Shown here: positions 44,159-51,950 of the stretch, piece by piece | Layout: every line of letters starts with the position of its first letter | Numbering within the stretch: position 1 is the first letter of the stretch | Assembly (NCBI GenBank): GCA_910589545.1 | Contig: CAJUSY010000023.1 | Coordinates: forward strand, 150,855-214,854 | DNA length: 64,000 nucleotides | Direction of reading: 5' to 3' | From: Peptoniphilaceae bacterium | GTDB taxonomy: Bacteria > Bacillota > Clostridia > Tissierellales > Peptoniphilaceae | Notes under the pieces: model-generated | Told to the model about the DNA's origin: nothing | The model's input: the letters and a program-made list of their open reading frames with translations, nothing else | Databases searched by the model: none | Position numbers and translations under genes: made by a program

Positions 44159-45619
44159 CTATTTTACTAATTTTTTAAGTGGTGTTTTCTTCAATGTTTC
44201 GATAAATACTTCATTTTTACCGAAGAACAATATTAAAGTGTAGCCTATGACGCTGATGAAGAATACTGCCAACAAGTTAAGCGTGTAATGTGTGATAAAT
44301 TTTGTGATTACAAACTTTGTCAAAAGTATCCACAAAGCTCCTGCTACTGCGTATTTCATTGTGTAGAATAATTTGTCCATTTCAAAGTAAACTCTTGCTT
44401 CTTTAAATTCAAATAGACACACAACAACCACTACTAATTCTGAAATCGCCGTAGTCACTGCTGCACCGTTTTGTTGCCAAAGTGGTATGAAAACTAGATT
44501 TAACCCTACATTTACAAACGCCGATATAGTCGTAGCTTTTAAGTTCAACGCTTCTTTTCCCAATGGAACGTTCATGCACGTTGTGATTACACCACCAGTT
44601 ATTGCGAAAAATACTGACACTGCTAGAATTTGCAATGAAAGTGTCGCCGCAATGAATTTTTCTCCAGAGAGAATGTATACGATATTTTTGGATAAAACTC
44701 CAAGTCCTGTGCACATTGGTATCATTAGTAATAGCAAAAAACTTGAAATTTCTGTCAACAAATGTCTAAATTCTGTCTTGTCATCTAATGTCGCTGCCTT
44801 GGAAAGCCTTGGAATTGTAACCATGTAAATCGCGCCTAGCATTTGCTTTACAACAGAGTATACCTTTACGCTTACTGCATAAAGTCCTGTGTAAAAATCT
44901 CCCGAAATCCAGCCAAGCATTGTCATGTCTGCACTTACATACACCAAAACTGCGATGCTATTTGAAAAGAATAGCATGATAGGCTTCAAGTGTCTTTTCA
45001 GATTTAGTTTGAGTGTTGGTTTCAAACTTACATATCTTCTTACATGTAACATATTTGAAATGCACACCAAACCATTTACGAAAACCGTAAGTCCGGCGTA
45101 CTTTAAGTAATCGTCTTTGGTTTTTACTACGAAAAATAATAAAATTACACCAATAGTTTGAATTATGATACTTCTGATTGTAATGTACAAGTAATCCTCG
45201 TGGATTGCGTTGACCCATTCAACTCCAAGTGTCGCGAATATTATACTCAAACTTTGAATGAAAACAAGCGTTGCGTAGTCGTGCATTTTCACAGAAACTA
45301 CACAGAATATCGCCAAACAAATGTAAGAAATCAACGTAGACAACAAGTTGATGGAGAAAACTTCCCTCGAAAATTGATTGAGTTTTGTTCTATTTTCTCT
45401 GTATTTGGAACCTTCTCTGACTGCGTAATTGGTAATTCCAAGCGATGCAATCAGCATGAATATTTTAATAATTGAATCCCCGTAGCTTACCTTTCCCATG
45501 TTTGCTACTTGCAAAATTCTCGTAGCATAAGGAAAAGTTATCAACGGGTACACAACGCTCAGCCCAACTTTGATTAAATTAAGCATTGCGTTTAATTTAA
45601 GTGATTTTTGCTTTGCCAA
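44159..45619 (-). CDS. Polysaccharide flippase (Wzx/MATE-like)
   Basis: 486 residues with 12-14 membrane segments. The N-terminus LNLIKVGLSVVYPLITFPYATRIL (core PLITFPYATRIL) is typical of oligosaccharide-lipid flippases of the polysaccharide-biosynthesis family. It moves lipid-linked repeat units of capsule or wall glycan across the membrane. No glycosyltransferase genes are adjacent, so it is an isolated member; galU in this window could supply UDP-glucose. It follows the tandem repeats and is monocistronic. Confidence 0.9.
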   Translation of the reverse strand: MAKQKSLKLNAMLNLIKVGLSVVYPLITFPYATRILQVANMGKVSYGDSIIKIFMLIASLGITNYAVREGSKYRENRTKLNQFSREVFSINLLSTLISYICLAIFCVVSVKMHDYATLVFIQSLSIIFATLGVEWVNAIHEDYLYITIRSIIIQTIGVILLFFVVKTKDDYLKYAGLTVFVNGLVCISNMLHVRRYVSLKPTLKLNLKRHLKPIMLFFSNSIAVLVYVSADMTMLGWISGDFYTGLYAVSVKVYSVVKQMLGAIYMVTIPRLSKAATLDDKTEFRHLLTEISSFLLLLMIPMCTGLGVLSKNIVYILSGEKFIAATLSLQILAVSVFFAITGGVITTCMNVPLGKEALNLKATTISAFVNVGLNLVFIPLWQQNGAAVTTAISELVVVVVCLFEFKEARVYFEMDKLFYTMKYAVAGALWILLTKFVITKFITHYTLNLLAVFFISVIGYTLILFFGKNEVFIETLKKTPLKKLVK

Positions 45620-45708
45620 GTTTTTCCTCTCCTATGTGCAAAATTTATACTTACTATATTGTATCACACCTACCCAGATAGATTATTACAACATTTCAAA
45701 ATTTCCAA

Positions 45709-45747
45709 CAAAAAAATAACCGCCAGTTATGAATAATGGCGATTATT
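45709..45747 (-). terminator. Rho-independent terminator of the double-cubane reductase gene
   Basis: Minus-strand 11-bp stem AATAATCGCCA / TGGCGGTTATT (one G-U) is followed by TTTTTTT. Confidence 0.85.
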
Positions 45748-45808
45748 TTCCAGGTAAAACCTGTATGGACTTTGCTGAATCTATTATACCACAATTTTTA
45801 AAAAAATG

Positions 45809-46954
45809 TTATAACATTTCAATAAAAGCACCAATTCTTGTATTTAATTGTCCGATATCTGATTTTGAATAATCAGTTTCCACAGCGATGTATGGAACAT
45901 TCTTCTTATCGTTGCAGAATCTCTTAATTGACAAACCTTCAACTTGGTAAGGAGTACAAGCTTGTAAATGCATGTCGATAACACCATCAACCTTGTATTC
46001 GTCGATTAATTTGTCCAATAATTTAAGTCTGTTTTCGTTTGGACTCACACATGCGCAACCGATGTTCATGTATTTTCTAGCAATCGCATCAATCATATCT
46101 GGATTATCTGTATCGACATTTTCATCGATAGCCTTTGCGCCGCCGCAGTTTTCGTAGCTGACAACAACAGCACCGTTATTTTCAACAGCTTCGATAACTT
46201 TTTCAGTCGCACCTCCGATTGGACAACCAGTAATCAAAATTCTTGGTTTGCCTGTGATGTGCTTGTGTTCAGACATAACCTTTGATTTCAATTCTTCAAG
46301 CATTTGTGGAATTTGTTCCTTATCGAAATCAAATTGCACGCCATTTAAAACATGCCACAATTCTCCACCTGTAATTGGCAAATCATCAGATTTCATTATA
46401 GAATAGAAATCCTTCACAGCTGATCTTTCAGCGTTTTTTACTTTAATTGCATGTTTCAATTTTTCGTCAGTGATTTCAACACCGAATAAATCTTCGATAG
46501 TTTTAATCATTTTTCTGATTTCTTCTTTCCACAAAACAAGACCTTGTTCAGTGTTTTTGTTAGGAAGTTCCATAACATGAACAGGTTTAAATTCTCCCAA
46601 ATATTCGTACATCTTCTTCTTGCCATCGCAAGTTGTTTCTCCGACAACTAAATCAGAAAAATAGAAGAACGGACACTTGTCAGTCAACGCAAAACCATAA
46701 GAAGATTTGATAAGTGGGCATAAGTTTTTAGGCAAATCCCTCTCAGCATCTTGAATAGTTTCGTCACTTGTAGCACACAAACTAACACAAGTAGCACCCG
46801 CTGCAACAGCTAACTCTTGTGGAAAAAACGTACAAAAAATTCCTATAACAGGAATATCCTTATCTTTTATTTCTTTTACCTTCAAAAAAGCATTTTGACG
46901 ACTTTCTGCAAAATCGTTAAAAACTTCTGGTAATTCTTTTTTCAAATCAACCAT
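45809..46954 (-). CDS. Double-cubane-cluster anaerobic reductase (2-hydroxyacyl-CoA dehydratase-like)
   Basis: 381 residues of the HgdB/FldC/BcrB fold, resembling the single-subunit double-cubane-cluster proteins (YjiM type). Conserved cysteine motifs are IFCTFFPQEL, NLCPLIKSSYGFA, KCPFFYFSD, ETTCDGKKKM, TGCPIGGA, ENCGGAK, GCACVSPNENR and QACTPY. Such enzymes bind an 8Fe cluster and perform ATP-driven low-potential reductions with an ASKHA-type activator. No activator gene (YjiL/HgdC-like) is beside it, so the partner lies elsewhere. The physiological substrate is unknown. GAGGTG precedes the ATG. Confidence 0.88.
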   Translation of the reverse strand: MVDLKKELPEVFNDFAESRQNAFLKVKEIKDKDIPVIGIFCTFFPQELAVAAGATCVSLCATSDETIQDAERDLPKNLCPLIKSSYGFALTDKCPFFYFSDLVVGETTCDGKKKMYEYLGEFKPVHVMELPNKNTEQGLVLWKEEIRKMIKTIEDLFGVEITDEKLKHAIKVKNAERSAVKDFYSIMKSDDLPITGGELWHVLNGVQFDFDKEQIPQMLEELKSKVMSEHKHITGKPRILITGCPIGGATEKVIEAVENNGAVVVSYENCGGAKAIDENVDTDNPDMIDAIARKYMNIGCACVSPNENRLKLLDKLIDEYKVDGVIDMHLQACTPYQVEGLSIKRFCNDKKNVPYIAVETDYSKSDIGQLNTRIGAFIEML

Positions 46955-46973
46955 TAAATCACCTCTGGTTCAA

Positions 46974-47002
46974 ATAATATCATTTAATCGTCAATATATC
47001 AA
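46974..47002 (-). promoter_or_regulatory. Promoter of the double-cubane reductase gene
   Basis: -35 TTGATA (46997-47002), 17-bp spacer, -10 TATTAT (46974-46979). Just upstream of the -35 box is ATAAC-C-GTTAT, a short palindrome that could bind a regulator. Confidence 0.5.
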
Positions 47003-47139
47003 AATGATAACCGTTATTTATAGATTTTTTCTATAAATGATTTTTCTCATCACTCTTTCATGGATGATTTTGGGAAAATCTTGGTTATTTTTCGAAACCA
47101 CAAACATTTTTTTGTGGTTGTCTAATTGCAATGAAAAAG

Positions 47140-47297
47140 CAGATTACCAGTTTTGCTAAGAATATCATACGGAGAAAATATTTATAAATTCAAGCGAAGT
47201 GAATCGTTAAGAAATCGCACTGTCTGAGCGTTAGCGAGTTTGCGATTTTAGGTTCACAAGCGATGAATTTATCAATTTTTGTAGTCTAGATATTCGT
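47140..47297. repeat. Palindromic element, copy I, right end lost
   Basis: The left half matches F, G and H (AGCAGATTACCAG, then AAGAATATCATACGGAG), and the inner stem AAATCGCA/TGCGATTT is intact. The right arm stops at GATATTCG and jumps into the CGTATCGGTGTC spacer seen after copies G and H, so the right outer arm was deleted. It occupies the middle of the 397-bp gap 46955-47351; the rest holds the promoter at 46974 and ATTTATAGA/TCTATAAAT dyads. Confidence 0.7.
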
Positions 47298-47351
47298 TCG
47301 TATCGGTGTCTATTTTTGCTTTTATTGAAGATATGTTCTTATCTTTACTGC

Positions 47352-48788
47352 TTATTTATTCTTCAATTCATCCAACACTTCGTTGACTGTTTCTTTTTCA
47401 GAATAAGGTGTCTTTTCATTTCCTTTTAGCTTGATGAAGTTTTCTTGTCCTTTTCCCAAAAGTAAGACAAAATCTCCTTTATTTGCAATTTCTATCGCAT
47501 GTTTAATGGCAGATTTTCTGTCCTTAATTTTGATGAATTCACCGTTTTCTTCTTCAATCCCACTTACGATATCATCTGCAATATTCTCGTAAGTGTCGAA
47601 TTTCGGATCGTCAGTTGTTACAACTGAGAACACCTGATTTTCAGCAGAAATCTTTCCGACTTCATGTCTGATTTCGCTTGTTCTGTCGCCACTCATTCCA
47701 TAAACTGCGATTTTTCTTTTATCTTTTGGCACAGATTTGTAGATATTTTCAAACGCCTTTGGAGTGTGTGCAAAATCAATCACGATATTTATCCCCAAAT
47801 CATTAGCAACGAATTCAAACCTTGCTTCAACCCCTGTAAAACTTTCCAAAGCCTTAGCGATATCTTCTAATTCATATCCCAATAAATGCACCGAAACTAC
47901 CGCACACACAGCATTGTACACATCAAACAGTGCAAATCTATTGAGTACGAATTTTACATTTTTCAGTTCAAAATGCATTTTCCCATCAATCAATTCCACA
48001 TTTTCAGCCTTAAAATCCGATTCATTTTCAAGAGAGAATGTGTATGCATCTTCAAACCTAGCCTTTGCTTTTCTTCCATATTCATCATCTACGTTCGCGA
48101 TTTTTTTCTTAGCATTTTCGAACAAAATCATCTTCGCATCGAAATAATTCTCCATATTTTTGTGAAAATCCATATGCTCTATCGATAAATTGTTAAACAC
48201 AGCTACATCAAACTCTATCCCGTCTAGTCTGTGCAAATACAATCCATGACTTGAACATTCCACAACAGCGTTGTCGATTTTTTGGTCAACTGAAAGCTTC
48301 AAAATCTTGTCGATTTCGCAAATTTCAGGAGTTGTGTTTGGCGTTTCGTACTTTTTAGTGCCGATAAAAGTTCCATTCGTTCCAATATTCGTGCATGGAG
48401 AATTCAAATTTTCAAGAATATAGCTAATCATTGATGCTGTCGTAGTCTTTCCATTTGTCCCAGTAACCCCTATAACACGAAGTTTCTTCGATGGAAATCC
48501 TGTTATCACATTTGAAATTTGAGCAAGTGCAATCCTTGAATCTTCAACTTTGATGTAGTTTATGTCATTTTTTTCTTCTATGTCTTTTGTAATCACAATC
48601 GTGTTTGCACCATTTTCAATCGCCTTGTCTATAAATTTGTGTCCATCAAATTCCATCCCTGAAATCGCCACAAACACTCCACCCTTTTCGATTTTCCTGG
48701 AGTCATTTGTCACATTTGTAATCTCGTCGTCGTTGTTTTTTGTATAATCTATATAATCAATGTTTTCTAATATCTCATTTGATTTCAT
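47352..48788 (-). CDS. murE: UDP-N-acetylmuramyl tripeptide ligase MurE, non-DNPR type
   Basis: 478-residue cytoplasmic ligase adding the third amino acid of the peptidoglycan stem. ATP motif is GVTGTNGKTTTASM; N-terminal UDP-binding, central and C-terminal Mur domains are all present. meso-DAP-adding enzymes have DNPR in the C-terminal domain; here the equivalent is TTDDPKFD, which argues for another residue, probably L-Lys. Start 48788 has AAGGGG nine bases upstream; a longer frame to 48812 does not. The gene is far from the usual dcw cluster. Confidence 0.9.
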   Translation of the reverse strand: MKSNEILENIDYIDYTKNNDDEITNVTNDSRKIEKGGVFVAISGMEFDGHKFIDKAIENGANTIVITKDIEEKNDINYIKVEDSRIALAQISNVITGFPSKKLRVIGVTGTNGKTTTASMISYILENLNSPCTNIGTNGTFIGTKKYETPNTTPEICEIDKILKLSVDQKIDNAVVECSSHGLYLHRLDGIEFDVAVFNNLSIEHMDFHKNMENYFDAKMILFENAKKKIANVDDEYGRKAKARFEDAYTFSLENESDFKAENVELIDGKMHFELKNVKFVLNRFALFDVYNAVCAVVSVHLLGYELEDIAKALESFTGVEARFEFVANDLGINIVIDFAHTPKAFENIYKSVPKDKRKIAVYGMSGDRTSEIRHEVGKISAENQVFSVVTTDDPKFDTYENIADDIVSGIEEENGEFIKIKDRKSAIKHAIEIANKGDFVLLLGKGQENFIKLKGNEKTPYSEKETVNEVLDELKNK

Positions 48789-48846
48789 TTGGTAATCCCC
48801 TTTGAGTTTCATTTATATATTATTATATAACACAGAAGTTATTTCA

Positions 48847-48876
48847 CAAAAAAACTGACCACAAAGTGATCAGTTT
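48847..48876 (-). terminator. Rho-independent terminator of the 284-residue membrane protein gene
   Basis: Minus-strand AAACTGATCAC / GTGGTCAGTTT stem (one G-U) is followed by TTTT. Confidence 0.75.
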
Positions 48877-48887
48877 AAAAGTTTGAT

Positions 48888-49742
48888 TTATTTCATAGCA
48901 GCTGCAATAGCTACTAATACTACGATTCCAACTATAAGTCCAAACACAAGGCCCGAAACTATACTTACAATCGCTGATTTAACACCAACGGCAAGCATTC
49001 TTTCGTCTGAAATTCTGTCGTAGAATACTGCTGAGTAAAGGATAACTCCAACTATCATGCCTACAATTGAAGGAAGGAAAGTTGTTGGAAGTGCCATCAA
49101 CAAAATGTTAATCAACGCTTCACAAGCTACATACACTCCTAGTCTCGTGTCTCTTTCTACAGGATTTGGAACTGGTTGCATGTCTTTTTTAGTAAAGCGG
49201 AACATAAGTCTACTCACTGCATAGTAGAAAAGAACTGACACAGCCGATGTGATTATGGTGAAAGTTGTAAAACTCAATCCTGTTTTTGTTACTTGTTCCA
49301 ATTGTTGTGCTTGTTCTGGATGAAGCTTGTATTGTACGATTGATGCAATATATGTGAACACTCCGTACAACAAAAACAATATTACAAATGCACCCTTCTT
49401 ATTGAATTTTTCAATAAGTCCATGTAACATAGAGAAAATCTTTTGGCAGAAACCTGCATAACCGGAGCTGTCTCGTTGAGTGTAGTCTTCGATGTGTTCT
49501 TTTTCATCATCTTGATTTTCGAAGAAAAAGCTGTCGTCTGTTTTTTCGTAGTGATCTTGTTTCATATTAGAATAATTATCTTCCTGTGAAGCTTGGAAAT
49601 AGTTGCTATCCCTGTCGGAATAACTGTCCTTATCTTCACTAAAACTGCCATTCACATTTTCCTTTTCGTTAAAGTAATTCCCGTCATTAGTGTATTCGCT
49701 GTCGTCGTTTTCAAAGTTTTTGTAATCTCTATCGTCTGACAT
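48888..49742 (-). CDS. Membrane protein with acidic N-terminal tail, paralogue of 59565-60419
   Basis: 284 residues. The first ~115 are Asp/Glu/Asn/Tyr-rich and disordered, with repeated YF and DDS motifs. Four to five membrane segments follow (about 118-280). The region FTKKDMQPVPNPVERDTRLGVYV aligns with FTKKYMRPTPPSCTRDVKGGVFS of the protein at 59565-60419 (shared core FTKK-x-M-(Q/R)P-x-P). No family is recognised. It lies 19 bases downstream of PPK2, so they may share a transcript. Function is unknown. Confidence 0.75.
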   Translation of the reverse strand: MSDDRDYKNFENDDSEYTNDGNYFNEKENVNGSFSEDKDSYSDRDSNYFQASQEDNYSNMKQDHYEKTDDSFFFENQDDEKEHIEDYTQRDSSGYAGFCQKIFSMLHGLIEKFNKKGAFVILFLLYGVFTYIASIVQYKLHPEQAQQLEQVTKTGLSFTTFTIITSAVSVLFYYAVSRLMFRFTKKDMQPVPNPVERDTRLGVYVACEALINILLMALPTTFLPSIVGMIVGVILYSAVFYDRISDERMLAVGVKSAIVSIVSGLVFGLIVGIVVLVAIAAAMK

Positions 49743-49761
49743 ATTCTCCTCCTACTTATTA

Positions 49762-50628
49762 TTAGTCCTCTTTTTTATCTTTCTCGTCTTGTTCCAACAA
49801 TACCTTTTTCCATTTGTCTAGTTGCGATTCCTCTTCTTTTGAAAGTTCTGGAACGTGTGGGTCTAATTGGTTGAACAAATCCAACATAATCTCACTCACA
49901 ACAAATCTTGTGAACCATTTGTTGTCTGCAGGAATTACATACCATGGAGCATAATCTGTCGAAGTGTTCTTTAACATATCCTCATAAGCCTTGTGATATT
50001 CATCCCAGTTTTCCCTTTCCAAAATATCACTTGCTGCGAACTTCCAGTGTTTTTCTTCTAGGTTTATTCTGTCCAAAAGCCTTTCTTTTTGTTCATCCTT
50101 AGACACATGCAAGAAAAACTTCACAACCTTTATACCATTGTTATCCAAATATTTTTCAAATGCATTGATGTCTTCGAATCTTTTGTTCCAAAAATCGTCG
50201 TCGTTTTTCTGATTAACTAAATTGTGAACCCTTGTCACCAACACATCTTCATAGTGCGATCTGTTGAAAATCCTAACTTCTCCGTAAGCTGGAGTAGCCT
50301 TTCCAATTCTCCACAAATAATCATGATCCATTTCTTCAGAAGAAGGTTGCTTGAAACTTGTAACCTTGCAGCCAGTAGGATTAAGTGCAGTAAACACTTT
50401 TTTTACTAAACTATCCTTTCCTGCGGCATCCATAGCTTGAAGCACAACCAAAATTGCTCTTTTGTTTTCAGCGTATAATTTTTCCTGAAATTCAAACATC
50501 TTTTCCAAATTTTCTGGCAAAATTTCTTCTTTAACTTCTTCTTTAGAATAAGATTCGTCTTTTCTAGTGCTAAATTTTTCCAAATCAACTTTTTTATTAG
50601 GTTTTACCCTGTATTTTTTAATATCCAT
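49762..50628 (-). CDS. Polyphosphate kinase 2 family protein (PPK2)
   Basis: 288 residues. It transfers phosphate between polyphosphate and nucleotides in the cytoplasm. Walker A is LQAMDAAGKDS; NRSHYEDVLVTRVH and the lid helix follow. The Gly-Gly of the classical P-loop is replaced by DAAGKD as is normal for the family. It is preceded by AAGGAAGT and followed by the acidic-tail membrane protein. It could make ATP or GTP from stored polyphosphate. Confidence 0.92.
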   Translation of the reverse strand: MDIKKYRVKPNKKVDLEKFSTRKDESYSKEEVKEEILPENLEKMFEFQEKLYAENKRAILVVLQAMDAAGKDSLVKKVFTALNPTGCKVTSFKQPSSEEMDHDYLWRIGKATPAYGEVRIFNRSHYEDVLVTRVHNLVNQKNDDDFWNKRFEDINAFEKYLDNNGIKVVKFFLHVSKDEQKERLLDRINLEEKHWKFAASDILERENWDEYHKAYEDMLKNTSTDYAPWYVIPADNKWFTRFVVSEIMLDLFNQLDPHVPELSKEEESQLDKWKKVLLEQDEKDKKED

Positions 50629-50824
50629 AACATACTTCCTTTATCATTATCGTTATAATATATTTATCCAAATCAGGTAAACTTAAAACAATTTTTTGTT
50701 GAATTAATTATATCATTTGTTCAGGTTTGATTCAATAGTTTACTATCACATTAGTATTGCGCAAAATCATTTGACATTCGCTTAGTTATATAATAAATTC
50801 ATATTAGGAGAAAGGAGATAAAAC

Positions 50825-51811
50825 ATGAAAATATCAATATTGAATTTAATACCGAGATTTATAGATGAAACTACTCAACAATCCATAGAACGTGGATTGG
50901 AGCTTGCAAAATGGGCTGACGGACAAAACTTCGAAAGATACTGGGTTGCAGAACACCACAATTCAAAGTCAATTTCTTGCTCAGCAACGGATTTGATTAT
51001 CGGATATATTTTGGAGAACACACAAAAAATAAAGGTTGGGGCAGGTGGTGTTATGTTACCAAACCACACACCACTCCAAGTTGCAGAAAGATACGGAACA
51101 CTTGAAACATTGTATCCAGATAGAGTTGATTTGGGAATAGGAAGAGCTCCTGGAACAGATATCGAAACAGCAAAATTAATCTACAGAGACACTTACAAGG
51201 AAGATAATTTCAAAGAAGCCATCAGAACACTTCTCGGCTACTTCGAAGATGAAGCGGAAAACTTAAAAGTGCGTCCATATCCTGGAGTTGGCACACACGT
51301 TCCAGTGTATATTTTGGGAAGTTCCATGACATCAGCCTACATCGCAGCAGAGTTGGGACTACCTTACTCATTCGCAGGACATTTTTCACCAAACACAGTT
51401 GAAGCCGCACTCAAAATCTACCGTGAAGAATTTAAACCATCAAAATATTTGGACAAACCGTACGTAATGCTTGGAGTCTCTGCAAATGCAGCTTATGAGA
51501 AAGACGCCGCAGAACAAATCAAACAACAAGCAATCTCCATATTCTTGCAAATCCAAAACAGAAACAATAGAGATGCATTCTTAAAAGCAGACCCTAACAA
51601 CAGCCCTGAACTCACATCAATCGAAAAGTTCATGATAAGAACAGCTAGAGGACTTCGTATCGAAGGAGATATGAATTCTGTCAAAGACCAATTCATGGAA
51701 ATAAAACAAAAATATAACCCAGACGAAATCATAGCCGCATCCTACATTCCTGATTTCAAACTATTAAAAGAAAACTACGAAATCATACAAGATCTGGCGT
51801 TGAACGATTAG
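50825..51811 (+). CDS. LLM-class flavin-dependent oxidoreductase (luciferase-like)
   Basis: 328 residues of the TIM-barrel luciferase family, subgroup with the N-terminal motif RYWVAEHHNSKSISCSATDL (core WVAEHH) and GGVMLPNHTPLQVAE. It uses FMNH2 or F420; FMN is more likely in this lineage. AAGGAG precedes the ATG. The gene is monocistronic, between two minus-strand blocks. Its substrate is unknown. Confidence 0.9.
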   Translation: MKISILNLIPRFIDETTQQSIERGLELAKWADGQNFERYWVAEHHNSKSISCSATDLIIGYILENTQKIKVGAGGVMLPNHTPLQVAERYGTLETLYPDRVDLGIGRAPGTDIETAKLIYRDTYKEDNFKEAIRTLLGYFEDEAENLKVRPYPGVGTHVPVYILGSSMTSAYIAAELGLPYSFAGHFSPNTVEAALKIYREEFKPSKYLDKPYVMLGVSANAAYEKDAAEQIKQQAISIFLQIQNRNNRDAFLKADPNNSPELTSIEKFMIRTARGLRIEGDMNSVKDQFMEIKQKYNPDEIIAASYIPDFKLLKENYEIIQDLALND

Positions 51812-51822
51812 AAGATTATTGA

Positions 51823-51856
51823 AAAACCATCCTAAAAATTCTGGATGGTTTTGTGG
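51823..51856 (+). terminator. Rho-independent terminator of the LLM oxidoreductase gene
   Basis: Stem AAAACCATCC / GGATGGTTTT with a 10-base loop, followed by TGTGGTTTT. Confidence 0.75.
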
Positions 51857-51912
51857 TTTTCGTAAAAATTTTAAAAAATTTCATAGTCGGCGTTGTTACA
51901 CAACACACTCAA

Positions 51913-51943
51913 TAAAACAAAATAGAGGTTCAGTTGAACCTCT
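51913..51943 (-). terminator. Rho-independent terminator of the CWB2-CAP gene
   Basis: Minus-strand AGAGGTTC-aact-GAACCTCT is followed by ATTTTGTTTT. Confidence 0.8.
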
Positions 51944-51950
51944 TTAAACC

